Assembly (NCBI GenBank): GCA_009668225.1
Contig: WJYK01000020.1
Coordinates: forward strand, 1-64,000
Length of the DNA stretch: 64,000 bases
Reading direction: 5' to 3'
Origin: Enterobacteriaceae bacterium RIT693
GTDB taxonomy: Bacteria; Pseudomonadota; Gammaproteobacteria; Enterobacterales; Enterobacteriaceae
A program made the position numbers and the translations under genes. Of this stretch, positions 27,555-37,858 are shown piece after piece (within the stretch, counting starts at the first letter, position 1; each line of letters opens with the position of its first letter). The notes beneath the pieces were generated by a model that worked only from the letters and a program-made list of their open reading frames with translations, did no database searches and was not told the origin of the DNA.

Positions 27555-27827
27555 ATGAAAAAGATCTACGCTGCCCTGCTGTGCTCCACCATGCTGTTCG
27601 GGATTGCCGGTGCCAACGCTGCCGACTCGATGAGCAAAGATTCTATGGCCAAAGACGGGATGGGCAAAATGACTCACACCTGTAAAGACGGCATGAACAA
27701 GGACGGCATGAAGAAAGACTGCATGTCCAAAGATGGGATGAAGAAAGACGGCATGAGCAAAGACCATATGGGCAAAGACAGCATGGCCAAAGACGGTATG
27801 GCTAAAGACAGCATGAGCAAGCAATAA
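27555..27827 (+). CDS. Periplasmic Met-rich MxKDx pentapeptide repeat protein (MrpX-like)
   Basis: A 90-residue protein with a signal peptide (MKKIYAALLCSTMLFGIAGANA) and a mature part that is almost wholly MxKDx repeats (for example 'MSKDSMAKDGMGK', 'MKKDCMSKDGM'). About one residue in five of the mature protein is Met. The start at 27555 is set by TAAGGA upstream and the signal peptide. A longer in-frame start at 27447 lies inside the preceding gene. Such proteins can act as sacrificial methionine sinks for hypochlorous acid, repaired by a YedY-type reductase. Metal binding is an alternative. It is the third gene of the operon. Confidence 0.88.
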   Translation: MKKIYAALLCSTMLFGIAGANAADSMSKDSMAKDGMGKMTHTCKDGMNKDGMKKDCMSKDGMKKDGMSKDHMGKDSMAKDGMAKDSMSKQ

Positions 27828-27870
27828 GCCTTACGCTACGCCAGTCTCACCCTCTTCTGGCGTAGCGATC

Positions 27871-28614
27871 TTATTTCCCACCTGCCGCATCAATAAACGT
27901 ACCGGTCACGTAAGAAGCTTTCTCGCTCAGCAGCCAAACAATGGCTTCTGCTATTTCTTCCGGCTGGCCGCCGCGCTGCATCGGCAATGCTGTTTTCACC
28001 CGATCGACTCGCCCCGCTTCTCCGCCGGAGGCATGCATTTCGGTATAAATAAAGCCAGGCCGCACGCCGTTCACGCGGATGCCCTGTGCGGCAACTTCAA
28101 CCGCCAGTCCGGTGGTCAACGTATCAACCGCCCCTTTAGACGCTGCATAATCAACATATTCCCCAGCAGCCCCTAAACGGGCCGCGGCAGAAGAAACGTT
28201 AACAATCGCCCCGCCTTCTCCACCGTGGCGGTATGCCATGCGTTTCACCGCTTCCCGGCAGCAGAGAAAATATCCGGTGACGTTAGTGGCCAGCACGCGG
28301 TTAATACGGTCCGCCGTCAGGTTCTCAATCGTCGATTGTTGAAACAGGATCCCGGCATTGTTCACCAGCGCGGTCACCGGCCCAAACGCGTTATCGATTT
28401 CAGCAAACATCGCCATCACCTGAAGCTCATCGGCAATATCCGCCCGCAGCGCCAGCGCTTCGCCGCCGTTGGCAATTATCGTATTTACCACTTCATCCGC
28501 AGCCTGCTTATTGCGAAGGTAGTTAACCACAACTTTATAGCCATGCCGGGCCAGCAAAAGCGAGGTGGCTTTGCCGATTCCCCGGCTGCCGCCGGTGACC
28601 AGAGCTATCTTCAT
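27871..28614 (-). CDS. ygfF: SDR-family oxidoreductase YgfF
   Basis: A 247-residue NAD(P)-dependent short-chain dehydrogenase of unknown substrate. The cofactor motif is 'TGGSRGIGKATS' near the start, 'NNAGIL' in the middle and the catalytic Ser-Tyr-Lys as 'VSSAAARLGAAGEYVDYAASKG'. The ATG at 28614 has GGAGAG upstream and gives the E. coli length. An upstream ATG would add six residues. It sits just downstream of gcvP in the same direction, beyond that operon's terminator. Confidence 0.94.
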   Translation of the reverse strand: MKIALVTGGSRGIGKATSLLLARHGYKVVVNYLRNKQAADEVVNTIIANGGEALALRADIADELQVMAMFAEIDNAFGPVTALVNNAGILFQQSTIENLTADRINRVLATNVTGYFLCCREAVKRMAYRHGGEGGAIVNVSSAAARLGAAGEYVDYAASKGAVDTLTTGLAVEVAAQGIRVNGVRPGFIYTEMHASGGEAGRVDRVKTALPMQRGGQPEEIAEAIVWLLSEKASYVTGTFIDAAGGK

Positions 28615-28632
28615 GCGACTCTCCAGAAACAA

Positions 28633-28654
28633 GAAAGGGCACCGAAGTGCCCCT
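28633..28654 (-). terminator. gcvTHP operon terminator
   Basis: On the minus strand GGGCAC-TTCG-GTGCCC followed by TTTCTT, between gcvP and ygfF. Confidence 0.85.
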
Positions 28655-28670
28655 CATCAAGTTGTTAAAA

Positions 28671-31544
28671 CTATTCGTACTCGCTCATCGGCACGCAGGA
28701 GCAGAACAGGTTACGGTCGCCGTAAACGTCATCGAGGCGCTTCACGGTTGGCCAGTATTTGTTGCCGTGGCCTGCCGGGAACACAGCCAGCTCGCGGGTG
28801 TACGGATGCGCCCACTCGGCAACGATTTCGTCCTGAGTGTGCGGCGCGTTCACTAACGGGTTGTCTTCCAGCGTCCATTCGCCGGCTACCACGCGGTCAA
28901 TTTCGCTGCGGATAGAGAGCATGGCGTCGATGAAGCGGTCCAGCTCCACTTTGCCTTCGGATTCGGTCGGCTCAACCATCAGCGTGCCCGCCACCGGGAA
29001 CGACATGGTTGGCGCATGGAAGCCGAAGTCGATCAGGCGCTTGGCGATGTCCAGCTCGCTGATACCAGTTTCTTCTTTCAGCGGACGAATATCCAGAATA
29101 CATTCGTGAGCCACGCGGCCGTTCGCGCCGGTGTACAGCACCGGGTAAGCGGACTTGAGGCGAGTCGCGATGTAGTTGGCGTTCAGAATCGCCACGGAGC
29201 TGGCTTTCTTCAGGCCATCCGCGCCCATCATGCGAATGTACATCCAGCTGATTGGCAGGATAGAGGCACTGCCGAACGGAGCCGCGGAAACCGCGCCCTG
29301 CTGGGTCAGCATCTCTTCAATCTGCACCACGCTGTGGCCTGGCACAAACGGAGCCAGATGTGCTTTCACGCCGATTGGGCCCATGCCCGGGCCGCCACCG
29401 CCGTGTGGAATACAGAAGGTTTTGTGCAGGTTGAGGTGCGAAACATCTGCGCCGATATAACCCGGCGTAGTGATCCCGACCTGGGCATTCATGTTCGCCC
29501 CGTCCAGGTACACCTGGCCACCGAACTGGTGAACAATCTGGCACACTTCGCGGATGGTTTCTTCATACACGCCGTGGGTCGACGGGTAGGTCACCATGAT
29601 GCAGGAAAGCGCTTCGCCAGCCTGTTCGGCTTTAGCTCGCAGATCCTGCAGATCGATGTTGCCTTGTTTATCACAGGCCACAACGATCACTTCCATGCCC
29701 GCCATCTGCGCGGAGGCCGGGTTGGTACCGTGCGCGGAGCTTGGGATCAGGCAGATATTACGACTGCCTTCGTTGCGGCTTTCGTGGTAGCGGCGGATAG
29801 CCAGCAGGCCTGCATATTCGCCCTGCGCGCCGGAGTTCGGCTGCATGCAAAGCGCATCGTAACCGGTCAGCTTCACCAGCCAGTCGGACAGCTGGGCGAT
29901 CATCTGATGATAACCTTCAGCCTGGTTTGCCGGGCAGAACGGATGCAGTTCAGCAAATTCCGGCCAGGTGATCGGGATCATTTCGGCGGCGGCGTTCAGC
30001 TTCATGGTGCAGGAGCCAAGCGGGATCATCGCCTGGTTGAGCGCCAGGTCTTTGCGTTCCAGAGAGTGCATGTAGCGCATCATCTCGGTTTCGCTGTGAT
30101 AACGGTTAAAGACCGGATGAGTCAGAATTTCGTCGTCGCGCAGCATCGGTGCCGGAATGGATTGGCTGTCGTTGGCAACGTCGCGATCCAGCTTGTCGAT
30201 GTCCAGGCCGTGAGCATCGCCCAGCAGCACGTCGAACAGGGCCACAACGTCTTCACGGGTGGTGGCTTCATCAAGGGTGATGCCCACCGCGTTCAGGATG
30301 TCGCTGCGCAGGTTGATTTCACGCGCTTCGGCACGCGCCAGCACGGCGGCTTTATCGGCAACTTCAACACAAAGGGTGTCGAACCAGTGCTTGTGGCGCA
30401 GGACCAGGCCTTTCTGCTGCAGGCCAGCGGCCAGAATGTCGGTCAGGCGGTGAATGCGGCCTGCAATGCGCTTCAGCCCGGCCGGGCCGTGGAAGACCGC
30501 ATACAGGCTGGCAATGTTCGCCAGCAGAACCTGAGAAGTACAGATGTTGGAGTTCGCTTTCTCGCGGCGGATGTGCTGCTCGCGGGTTTGCATCGCCATG
30601 CGCAGCGCGGTGCGGCCGGCGGCATCGCGGGAGACGCCGATAATACGGCCAGGCATGGAACGCTTAAATTCGTCACGTGCACCGAAGAACGCCGCGTGCG
30701 GGCCGCCGTAGCCCATCGGTACGCCGAAGCGCTGCGCGGAGCCAAACACGATGTCCGCGCCCTGTTTACCCGGTGCGGTCAGCATGACCAGCGACATAAA
30801 GTCTGCGGCAACGCTCACCACCACTTTGCGCTGTTTCAGCTCGGCAATCAGCGCGGTGTAATCATGCACTTCACCGGTAGTGCCAACCTGCTGCAGGAGC
30901 ACGCCAAACACGTCCTGGTGATCCAGCACTTTCGCTGCGTCATCAACAATGACGTCAAAACCGAAGGTTTCCGCGCGGGTACGCACAACGTCCAGCGTTT
31001 GTGGATGAACGTCGGACGCCACAAAGAAGCGGTTAGCGTTTTTCAGCTTGCTGACGCGTTTGGCCATCGCCATAGCTTCTGCCGCCGCGGTGGCTTCATC
31101 AAGCAGCGAAGCAGAAGCGATGTCCATGCCGGTCAGGTCAAGCGTGACCTGCTGGAAGTTCAGCAACGCTTCAAGACGGCCCTGGGAAACTTCCGGCTGA
31201 TAAGGCGTGTAGGCGGTGTACCATCCCGGGTTTTCCAGCATGTTACGCAGAATCACCGGCGGCGTTTGTACCGCGGTGTAACCCATGCCAATGTAAGTTT
31301 TGAAGCGTTTATTGCGGCTGGCGATGGCTTTTAATTCAGCCAGCGCGGCAAATTCGGTCGCAGCGGCGCCAATCTGAGGCGGCTCGGCAAGCTGAATGTC
31401 CTGCGGAACGATGCTGGCGATCAGGTCGTTGAGCGTCTTCGCCCCGACGGTGTCCAGCATTTCTTGCTGCTGCTGCGCGTTCGGGCCAATGTGACGGTCG
31501 ATAAACGCTTCGTGATTCTCTAACTGACGTAAAGACTGGGTCAT
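28671..31544 (-). CDS. gcvP: Glycine decarboxylase (P protein)
   Basis: PLP enzyme of the glycine cleavage system. It decarboxylates glycine and loads the aminomethyl group on the lipoyl arm of GcvH. The 957 residues match E. coli. The PLP Lys lies in '[21 protein letters not shown]' (about residue 708). The N- and C-terminal halves are the two pseudo-symmetric aminotransferase folds. Last gene of the gcvT-gcvH-gcvP operon. Confidence 0.98.
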   Translation of the reverse strand: MTQSLRQLENHEAFIDRHIGPNAQQQQEMLDTVGAKTLNDLIASIVPQDIQLAEPPQIGAAATEFAALAELKAIASRNKRFKTYIGMGYTAVQTPPVILRNMLENPGWYTAYTPYQPEVSQGRLEALLNFQQVTLDLTGMDIASASLLDEATAAAEAMAMAKRVSKLKNANRFFVASDVHPQTLDVVRTRAETFGFDVIVDDAAKVLDHQDVFGVLLQQVGTTGEVHDYTALIAELKQRKVVVSVAADFMSLVMLTAPGKQGADIVFGSAQRFGVPMGYGGPHAAFFGARDEFKRSMPGRIIGVSRDAAGRTALRMAMQTREQHIRREKANSNICTSQVLLANIASLYAVFHGPAGLKRIAGRIHRLTDILAAGLQQKGLVLRHKHWFDTLCVEVADKAAVLARAEAREINLRSDILNAVGITLDEATTREDVVALFDVLLGDAHGLDIDKLDRDVANDSQSIPAPMLRDDEILTHPVFNRYHSETEMMRYMHSLERKDLALNQAMIPLGSCTMKLNAAAEMIPITWPEFAELHPFCPANQAEGYHQMIAQLSDWLVKLTGYDALCMQPNSGAQGEYAGLLAIRRYHESRNEGSRNICLIPSSAHGTNPASAQMAGMEVIVVACDKQGNIDLQDLRAKAEQAGEALSCIMVTYPSTHGVYEETIREVCQIVHQFGGQVYLDGANMNAQVGITTPGYIGADVSHLNLHKTFCIPHGGGGPGMGPIGVKAHLAPFVPGHSVVQIEEMLTQQGAVSAAPFGSASILPISWMYIRMMGADGLKKASSVAILNANYIATRLKSAYPVLYTGANGRVAHECILDIRPLKEETGISELDIAKRLIDFGFHAPTMSFPVAGTLMVEPTESEGKVELDRFIDAMLSIRSEIDRVVAGEWTLEDNPLVNAPHTQDEIVAEWAHPYTRELAVFPAGHGNKYWPTVKRLDDVYGDRNLFCSCVPMSEYE

Positions 31545-31568
31545 GAGCGGTGATTCCTGAAATGTTTT

Positions 31569-31590
31569 CCCCTCTCGCCGGGGAGAGGGG
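31569..31590. repeat. Intercistronic GC-rich hairpin gcvH-gcvP
   Basis: CCCCTCTC / GAGAGGGG around GCCGG, inside an operon. One of several CCCTCTCC-type hairpins in the window. It may modulate mRNA processing between gcvH and gcvP. Confidence 0.55.
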
Positions 31591-31598
31591 TTTAAAAA

Positions 31599-31988
31599 TT
31601 ACTCGTCTTCTAACAGCGCTTCATAGGCAGAAGCATCCAGCAGCGCGGCAACCTGTGCTTCGTCGCTGGCTTTAATTTTGAAGATCCAGCCTTCTCCGTA
31701 AGGCTCGCTGTTGACAAGCTCCGGGCTGTCGCTCAGCGCGTCGTTAACCGCGACGATTTCACCGCTGATTGGGGCGTAGATGTCAGAAGCCGCTTTCACG
31801 GATTCGGCAACGGCACAATCATCGCCGGCAGAAACGGTGGCACCCACTTCAGGCAGGTCCACAAACACCATGTCGCCCAGCAGTTCCTGCGCGTGTTCGG
31901 TGATGCCCACGGTGTAGCTGCCGTCAGCTTCTTTACGCAGCCATTCGTGCTCTTTGCTGTATTTCAGTTCGTTCGGCACATTGCTCAT
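31599..31988 (-). CDS. gcvH: Glycine cleavage system H protein
   Basis: Small lipoyl carrier that shuttles the aminomethyl intermediate between P, T and L proteins. In its 129 residues the lipoylated Lys lies in '[13 protein letters not shown]' (about residue 65). Middle gene of the operon. Confidence 0.98.
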   Translation of the reverse strand: MSNVPNELKYSKEHEWLRKEADGSYTVGITEHAQELLGDMVFVDLPEVGATVSAGDDCAVAESVKAASDIYAPISGEIVAVNDALSDSPELVNSEPYGEGWIFKIKASDEAQVAALLDASAYEALLEDE

Positions 31989-32017
31989 TGTTTTCTCCTG
32001 ATACCTGATTTCAAAAT

Positions 32018-33115
32018 TTAAAGCGCAACCGGCTTACCGGCGCGAACAAAAATAGGTTTGGTGACTTTGACCGGCATTTCGCGGTTGCGGATCTGCACAA
32101 TCGCCGTTTCACCGATGCCGGCCGGTACGCGGGCCAGCGCAATGCTATAACCGAGCGTAGGCGAGAAGGTGCCGCTGGTAATAGCACCTTCGTGAGTATT
32201 ACCCTGCGCGTCGATAAACCGTACCGGCAGCTCATTACGTAATACGCCTTTTTCGGTCATGATCAAGCCAACCAGCTGCTCAGTGCCGCTGGCGCGCTGC
32301 GCTTCCAGCGCTTCACGGCCGATGAAATCACGATCTTCCGGCTGCCAGGCGATAGTCCAGCCCATATTGGCAGCCAGCGGAGAAACACCTTCGTCCATGT
32401 CCTGGCCGTAGAGGTTCATACCCGCTTCCAGGCGCAGCGTGTCGCGAGCGCCCAGCCCGCAAGGCTTAACGCCGGCTTCAACCAGCTGCGCCCAGAACTC
32501 TGCGGCCTTTTCGTTAGGCATCGCAATTTCATAGCCCGCTTCGCCGGTGTAGCCGGTCGTGGCGATGAACAAATCGCCGGACTGCACGCCAAAGAACGGC
32601 TTCATGCCTTCAACGGCTTTACGTTGTTCTTCGCTAAACAGCGTGGCGGCTTTGGCCTTCGCGTTCGGGCCCTGAACGGCAATCAGCGACAGGTCATCGC
32701 GCACGGTAACGGACACGCCATACGTCTCAGCATGTTGGTTAATCCAGGCAAGGTCTTTTTCACGGGTGGCGGAGTTAACCACGAGGCGGAAGCTGTCTTC
32801 GGTGAAGAAGTAGATAATCAGGTCATCAATTACGCCGCCGGAAGCATTGAGCATGGCGGTGTAAAGCGCTTTGCCTGGCTGAGTCAGTTTGGCGACGTCA
32901 TTGGCGACCAAATAACGCAGGAATTCGCGAGTACGGCTGCCCTGCAGGTCGACGATGGTCATGTGGGAAACGTCGAACATACCGGCGTCGGTGCGTACCG
33001 CGTGGTGTTCATCAATTTGCGAGCCGTAGTGCAGCGGCATCATCCAGCCGTGGAAATCAACCATGCGGGCGCCACAAAGCGTGTGCTGTTCAAATAAGGG
33101 GGTCTGTTGAGTCAT
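32018..33115 (-). CDS. gcvT: Aminomethyltransferase (T protein)
   Basis: Releases ammonia from the GcvH-bound aminomethyl group and transfers the one-carbon unit to tetrahydrofolate. The ATG at 33115 ([11 protein letters not shown]) follows GAGGAAAAG and gives 365 residues, one more than E. coli. A longer frame to 33163 has no family support. The folate-fold motif '[13 protein letters not shown]' is visible. First gene of gcvTHP. Confidence 0.97.
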   Translation of the reverse strand: MTQQTPLFEQHTLCGARMVDFHGWMMPLHYGSQIDEHHAVRTDAGMFDVSHMTIVDLQGSRTREFLRYLVANDVAKLTQPGKALYTAMLNASGGVIDDLIIYFFTEDSFRLVVNSATREKDLAWINQHAETYGVSVTVRDDLSLIAVQGPNAKAKAATLFSEEQRKAVEGMKPFFGVQSGDLFIATTGYTGEAGYEIAMPNEKAAEFWAQLVEAGVKPCGLGARDTLRLEAGMNLYGQDMDEGVSPLAANMGWTIAWQPEDRDFIGREALEAQRASGTEQLVGLIMTEKGVLRNELPVRFIDAQGNTHEGAITSGTFSPTLGYSIALARVPAGIGETAIVQIRNREMPVKVTKPIFVRAGKPVAL

Positions 33116-33205
33116 CTTTTCCTCTTTAACCATCTGGTTGCAAAGCGGATTTGGCTTTGCCAACCGTCAGACGAAACCCGGCACCGCCACCGCTCCACGA
33201 TAGCG

Positions 33206-33221
33206 ACGCAAACGTTACCTT
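33206..33221. promoter_or_regulatory. Putative PurR operator of gcvTHP
   Basis: ACGCAAACGTTACCTT matches the PurR consensus ACGCAAACGTTTNCGT at all but two defined positions. PurR regulation of gcv is known in E. coli. Confidence 0.65.
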
Positions 33222-33500
33222 TGGCCTGAACTTACCACTGAACGGGGGCGTAAACCATAAGCGAAAAACGGTCATTGCATTAGCTTATGACCAAAATGGG
33301 AGAGGAAGTGTGCAGAGTAATTCACTGAAAAAATGCGATACACCCCACATTAACAGCAGGTATTTAATGTCGAATTTAGCACTAGCTAACATTTACGACC
33401 ATTTCAGAAACAAATTAACTACATCGCTAAAATTGTAAGATTAGAAAATGTAATCCGAGATTTGTCCTGAGATTAGAATATTTCAAACGAGGGCGAAGGT

Positions 33501-33525
33501 GCCCTTCCCGGTCATCGGGAAGGGC
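33501..33525. terminator. Hairpin after ubiI
   Basis: Perfect 10-base stem GCCCTTCCCG / CGGGAAGGGC with loop GTCAT, about 27 bases beyond the ubiI stop. No long T run, so termination strength is uncertain. Confidence 0.5.
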
Positions 33526-33552
33526 AATGTGACGGGGTTATCACTTAGAGAT

Positions 33553-34752
33553 TCAACGTAGCCACGACGGCAGATCTTGCAGCCCCATCGCCTGACGAAT
33601 TAGCTGAGGCTTCACGCCCGGCAGCGTGTCGGCAAGCTTCAGGCCGATATCTCGCAGCAACTTTTTCGCCGGGTTGCTGCCGGCAAACAGGTCGCGGAAC
33701 CCCTGCATGCTGGCAAGCATGACCGCCGCACTGTGCTTGCGGCTGCGCTCATAGCGACGCAGATAGAGATGCTGCCCAAAGTCTTTACCTTCACGATGCA
33801 GGCGGCGAATTTCAGCAATTAATTCTGCGGCATCCATAAAGCCCAGGTTGACGCCCTGCCCGGCCAGCGGATGAATGGTATGGGCGGCATCGCCCACCAG
33901 CGCCAGGCGGTGACCGGCAAAGCTGCGGGCGTAGCGACCCGTCAGCGGGAAGACGCGGCGCTCGCTTTCCACGGTACACAGGCCGAGGCGCATATTAAAG
34001 GCTACGGAAAGCGCCTGATTAAAGGCTTCATCGTCCACCTGCTGCATACGCGCCGCTTCTTCCGGCGGCAGCGACCAGACAATAGAGCACAGATGCGGGT
34101 CCGAGAGCGGCAGAAACGCCAGAATACCTTCTCCGTGAAACGCCTGCCTGGCGACGGCCTGATGTGGCTCGGCGGTACGAATCGTCGCCACCAGCGCATG
34201 GTGATTGTAGTCCCAGAAGGTCAGCGGAATGTCCGCTTTATCGCGCAGCCAGGAGTTGGCGCCATCAGCGCCGACGACCAGCCGTGCGGTCAACATCGCG
34301 CCGTCTTTGAGGGTCAGAAACGCGTCGTTTTCACCCCAGGCAACCTGGTTAATTTCCGCCGGTGCCGTCAGGGTGATATCGCTGCATTGCTCCGCTCGCT
34401 GCCAAAGCGCCCGGTGGATCACCGAGTTTTCGATGATGTGCCCCAGATGGCTGAAACCAAAGCTCTTGTCATCAAAGGCGATTTGCCCGAAGCTGTCTCG
34501 CTCCCAGACTTCCATCCCGTGATAGCAGCTGGCCCGCTCGCTAATTTTTGGCCACACGCCAAGATGCGTCAGCAGTTTTTCACTGGCCGCATTGATCGCC
34601 GAAACACGCAGTTCAGGCGCGGCATCAGGCGCAAGCGGCTGAGGAAGGTGACTTTCAATGACCGCAACGCGCAGGCCGCTGCCCTGGAGCCCACAGGCTA
34701 CCGCCAGCCCCACCATGCCGCCGCCGACAATCGCCACATCTACGCTTTGCAA
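33553..34752 (-). CDS. ubiI: 2-octaprenylphenol hydroxylase UbiI (VisC)
   Basis: FAD monooxygenase for the C5 hydroxylation of ubiquinone synthesis. In its 399 residues the N-terminal Rossmann motif is 'VAIVGGGMVGLAVACGL', the mid DG motif is 'VVGADGANSWLR' and the FAD ribityl motif is 'ALVGDAAHTIHPLAGQGVN'. Last gene of the pepP-ubiH-ubiI run. Confidence 0.96.
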   Translation of the reverse strand: MQSVDVAIVGGGMVGLAVACGLQGSGLRVAVIESHLPQPLAPDAAPELRVSAINAASEKLLTHLGVWPKISERASCYHGMEVWERDSFGQIAFDDKSFGFSHLGHIIENSVIHRALWQRAEQCSDITLTAPAEINQVAWGENDAFLTLKDGAMLTARLVVGADGANSWLRDKADIPLTFWDYNHHALVATIRTAEPHQAVARQAFHGEGILAFLPLSDPHLCSIVWSLPPEEAARMQQVDDEAFNQALSVAFNMRLGLCTVESERRVFPLTGRYARSFAGHRLALVGDAAHTIHPLAGQGVNLGFMDAAELIAEIRRLHREGKDFGQHLYLRRYERSRKHSAAVMLASMQGFRDLFAGSNPAKKLLRDIGLKLADTLPGVKPQLIRQAMGLQDLPSWLR

Positions 34753-34764
34753 ATTGACTCTCCT

Positions 34765-35943
34765 TTAACGCGCGACCCAACCCAGGGTGCGCTGAGCCAG
34801 CACGTCTCGTGCCGGGGTAAAATGTTCCATCGCCATCAGGCCAAGGTTACGGCCCGCCACCAGCGGTGCCCAACGGTTGGCAAACAGCTGAACCAACCCG
34901 TCAGTGACGCCGATAGTTGCCGCTTTATCTGCGGCCCGGCGCTGCTGATAAGCAGCCAGCACCGGGAAACTGCCGACATCTGTACCTGTGGCATGCGCCT
35001 CTGCCAGCCCTTCAGCCAAAGACATAACGTCGCGCAAGCCAAGATTGAACCCCTGTCCGGCTATCGGATGCAGCGTTTGCGCGGCATTACCGACCAGCGC
35101 CAGGCGATGGGATACGGTCTGCGAAGCCTGCTGCAGCGCCAGCGGATAGTGATGTCGAATACCTGCATGGGTAATTCGCCCCAGCCGCCAGCCAAAGGCT
35201 CGCTGAAGCTGTTGGCAAAACTCGGCTTCACTCCAGCTTTCAACTTCCTCACGGGCGTCCAGCGCGTGGCACCAGACCAGCGAGCAGCGCCCGTCGGACA
35301 TCGGCAACATGGCAATCGGCCCGTGCCCGGTAAAACGCTCAAACGCCCGGCCATGATGGGGCTCGGAGGTGGTGACGTTGGCAATCACGGCGATTTGCTG
35401 GTAGCTCTGCGGCTGCCAGGTAACGCCGCACTGCGCGGCAAGCTTAGAGCGAGTGCCATCCGCCGCGACCAGCACGTTACCCTGCAGCTCGACGCCGTTA
35501 TCCAGCACAACGTTTACGCGATGTTCATTCCGGGAGAAAGACGCCACACGCTGCGGACAGTGCAGCGTTACGCCCGGCGCCTTACGCAGCAGGCCAAACA
35601 GGCGCAGCCCGATGTCATGCAGCTCCACCACATGCCCGAGCGCATCAATCTTATAATCTTCAGCTTCGAGCGTGACAAACCCAGCGTGGCCCCGATCGCT
35701 AACGTGCACGGTTTTAATCGCCGTTGCACAGTCGGCAATAGCAGGCCAGATACCAATGCGGTCAAGCTGTTGGCAGGTGCCTTTTGCTAACGCAATTGCG
35801 CGAGCATCAAACCCCGGATGCGCGGTGGAATCAGGCGCTACGGCTTCAATCAGGCTAACCGGCAGCTTACCGCGAGTGAGCGTTGAGATAGCCAGCGCCA
35901 GCGTTGCCCCCGCCATCCCGCCGCCAACAATGATTACGCTCAT
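34765..35943 (-). CDS. ubiH: 2-octaprenyl-6-methoxyphenol hydroxylase UbiH
   Basis: FAD monooxygenase for the C1 hydroxylation in ubiquinone synthesis. Its 392 residues show 'VIIVGGGMAGATLALAI' at the N-terminus, 'VAADGTRSKLA' and 'LALVGNAAQTLHPIAGQGFN'. The usual GD of the last motif is GN, as in E. coli UbiH. It overlaps the pepP stop by four bases (ATGA), so the two are translationally coupled. Confidence 0.96.
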   Translation of the reverse strand: MSVIIVGGGMAGATLALAISTLTRGKLPVSLIEAVAPDSTAHPGFDARAIALAKGTCQQLDRIGIWPAIADCATAIKTVHVSDRGHAGFVTLEAEDYKIDALGHVVELHDIGLRLFGLLRKAPGVTLHCPQRVASFSRNEHRVNVVLDNGVELQGNVLVAADGTRSKLAAQCGVTWQPQSYQQIAVIANVTTSEPHHGRAFERFTGHGPIAMLPMSDGRCSLVWCHALDAREEVESWSEAEFCQQLQRAFGWRLGRITHAGIRHHYPLALQQASQTVSHRLALVGNAAQTLHPIAGQGFNLGLRDVMSLAEGLAEAHATGTDVGSFPVLAAYQQRRAADKAATIGVTDGLVQLFANRWAPLVAGRNLGLMAMEHFTPARDVLAQRTLGWVAR

Positions 35944-37256
35944 TGCCGACGCGCCGCAGCCATCAGCGCTTCAATATCGTCTGCGGATTTCACCACGCTG
36001 GCGGTCAGATTTTCATTGCCATCGTTGGTGATAACGATGTCGTCCTCAATGCGGATGCCAATGCCACGGTACTGCGCGGGCACGTCCGCATCCGGCGCGA
36101 TATAAAGCCCCGGCTCAACGGTTATGACCATACCCGGCTCCAGCACACGCGACTTGTCCGGGCCATAGAAACCAACGTCGTGAACGTCCAACCCCAGCCA
36201 GTGGCTCAGGCCATGCATGAAGAAGGCACGGTGGGCGTTATTGGCTATCAGATGATCGACCTCGCCTTTCAGAATGCCGAGTTTCACCAGCCCCTTAACC
36301 ATGATGCGTACGACTTCCGCCGTGACTTCCTGCATGGAGGTGCCTGGGCGGTAGAGTTTTAGCGAGGTTTCGAGGGACTCCAGGACGATGTCGTAAATCT
36401 CACGCTGGGCCGGGCTGAATTTCCCGTTCACCGGGAAGGTACGCGTGATGTCTCCGGCATAGCTTTGGTATTCACACCCGGCGTCAATCAGCACCAGATC
36501 GCCGTCGCGCAGCTCACTTTCGTTTTCGGTGTAATGCAGAATACAACCGTTTTCACCGCCGCCGACGATGGTGGTGTACGAAGGATAACGCGCACCGTGA
36601 CGAGTAAATTCGTGATGAATTTCACCTTCGAGCTGGTATTCGAACATGCCTGGACGGCAGGCCTGCATTGCACGAGTATGCGCCAGCGCGGTGATTTCCC
36701 CGGCGCGGCGCATAACTGCAATTTCCTCTTCTGATTTGAAGAGGCGCAGTTCGTGCACCGTCGGGCGCCAGTCCGTCAGCGTTGCTGGCGCGGCCAGGTT
36801 TTGACGCGAACCACGGCGCAGCTTGTCCAGCGCGGCAAAAACGATGCTATCCGCGTATTCGTACTCGCCCTGAGCGTGGTAAACCACATCCAGACCGTTT
36901 AACAGGAGGTGTAGCTGTTCGCCGATTTCCGTAAAAGCCAGTGCACGGTCCACGCCCAGTTTCTGTGGCGCAGCCTCCTGGCCCAGTCGACGACCAGACC
37001 AGATCTCAGCGCTCTTATCCCGCACGCGGTTAAACAGCACACTGTGATTATGCGAGGTATCGCTTTTAATGAGCACCAGCACCGCTTCCGACTCATTGAA
37101 GCCGGTAAAGTACCAAAAATCGCTACTCTGTCGATAAGCGTATTCGCTGTCCGCATTGCGGATAACTTCGGGGGCCGCAAAAATAAGCGCAGCGCTGCCC
37201 GGCACCATCTTAGCCAGTAGCGCCTGACGGCGACGGAGAAATGCCTGCTGATTCAT
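35940..37256 (-). CDS. pepP: Xaa-Pro aminopeptidase
   Basis: Dinuclear-Mn peptidase that removes an N-terminal residue preceding proline. The ATG at 37256 is chosen because AGGAGG lies five bases upstream, giving 438 residues. Earlier in-frame ATGs at 37271 and 37346 lack such a site. Metal ligands are visible in 'LIDAGCEYQSYAGDITRTF' (two Asp), 'HGLSHWLGLDVHD' (His), 'VEPGLYI' (Glu) and 'IRIEDD' (Glu). It overlaps ubiH. Confidence 0.95.
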   Translation of the reverse strand: MNQQAFLRRRQALLAKMVPGSAALIFAAPEVIRNADSEYAYRQSSDFWYFTGFNESEAVLVLIKSDTSHNHSVLFNRVRDKSAEIWSGRRLGQEAAPQKLGVDRALAFTEIGEQLHLLLNGLDVVYHAQGEYEYADSIVFAALDKLRRGSRQNLAAPATLTDWRPTVHELRLFKSEEEIAVMRRAGEITALAHTRAMQACRPGMFEYQLEGEIHHEFTRHGARYPSYTTIVGGGENGCILHYTENESELRDGDLVLIDAGCEYQSYAGDITRTFPVNGKFSPAQREIYDIVLESLETSLKLYRPGTSMQEVTAEVVRIMVKGLVKLGILKGEVDHLIANNAHRAFFMHGLSHWLGLDVHDVGFYGPDKSRVLEPGMVITVEPGLYIAPDADVPAQYRGIGIRIEDDIVITNDGNENLTASVVKSADDIEALMAAARRQ

Positions 37257-37279
37257 CACACCTCCTGACATTTTTATCG

Positions 37280-37858
37280 TTAGTGGAGCGTTGGCTTGCG
37301 TACCTCGGGAGCCGTCGGCACCGCGCGAGTAAAGGTGTCGTGGCACAGCAAAGCGGCAACGCGCACATACTCAATAATTTCTTCCAGCGACATCTCCAGC
37401 TCTTCCTGGTCTTCGTCTTCGTCATAACCCAGTTGGGCGATGTTACGCAGATCGTCAATCGCTTCACCGGTTTCACCGGTGACTTTATCCAGTTTACTCT
37501 GCGTGACACCCAGCCCCAGCAGGAAATGGTTTACCCAACCAGAGAGCGCGTCGGCGCGATCAAAGACCGAAACATCGTCACCTTCCGGTAAATAGAGCTG
37601 GAATAAAAAGCCTTCGTCTTCCAGCGCATCCCCCGTCGCACCGTGCATCTGGCGCAGCGTATCGGCAAGGTTCTGGCTAAAAGCCAGGCCTTCGTTGGTC
37701 AGGTCGTGCAGCAGCGTTTGCCAACTGCTGTCTTTGTTACCACCGCACAGCATGCCGCTGATTAAGCCGTGCATTTCTGCAGGCGTCAGACCCACACCCT
37801 GTTGGTTCAAAAGTTGGCCTACTGCATCGTAGCCAGGCATTGCGTTCTGTATAGACAT
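37280..37858 (-). CDS. ygfB: UPF0149 family protein YgfB
   Basis: A 192-residue, mainly helical acidic protein, conserved upstream of pepP-ubiH-ubiI. The start at 37858 ([10 protein letters not shown]) aligns with E. coli YgfB. A start two codons earlier is possible. In Pseudomonas aeruginosa a homologue modulates the AlpA regulator. The enterobacterial role is unclear. First gene of the operon, divergent from zapA. Confidence 0.93.
   Translation of the reverse strand: MSIQNAMPGYDAVGQLLNQQGVGLTPAEMHGLISGMLCGGNKDSSWQTLLHDLTNEGLAFSQNLADTLRQMHGATGDALEDEGFLFQLYLPEGDDVSVFDRADALSGWVNHFLLGLGVTQSKLDKVTGETGEAIDDLRNIAQLGYDEDEDQEELEMSLEEIIEYVRVAALLCHDTFTRAVPTAPEVRKPTLH

Larger units (their letters stand above)
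33116..33552. promoter_or_regulatory. gcvTHP promoter/control region and ubiI 3' region
   Basis: A 437-base gap without a convincing gene. The gcvT-proximal half holds a PurR-like box. An AT-rich stretch around 33320-33480 is where E. coli gcv binds Lrp and GcvA, but I cannot pick individual sites. A hairpin at 33501-33525 closes the ubiI side. Confidence 0.6.

Noticed and set aside
29016..31334. 772-codon open frame opposite gcvP
   Set aside because: Shadow of biased codon use in the strongly conserved gcvP. No domain, start context or neighbours.
33871..35790. 639-codon open frame opposite ubiI and ubiH
   Set aside because: Antisense shadow of two conserved FAD monooxygenase genes.
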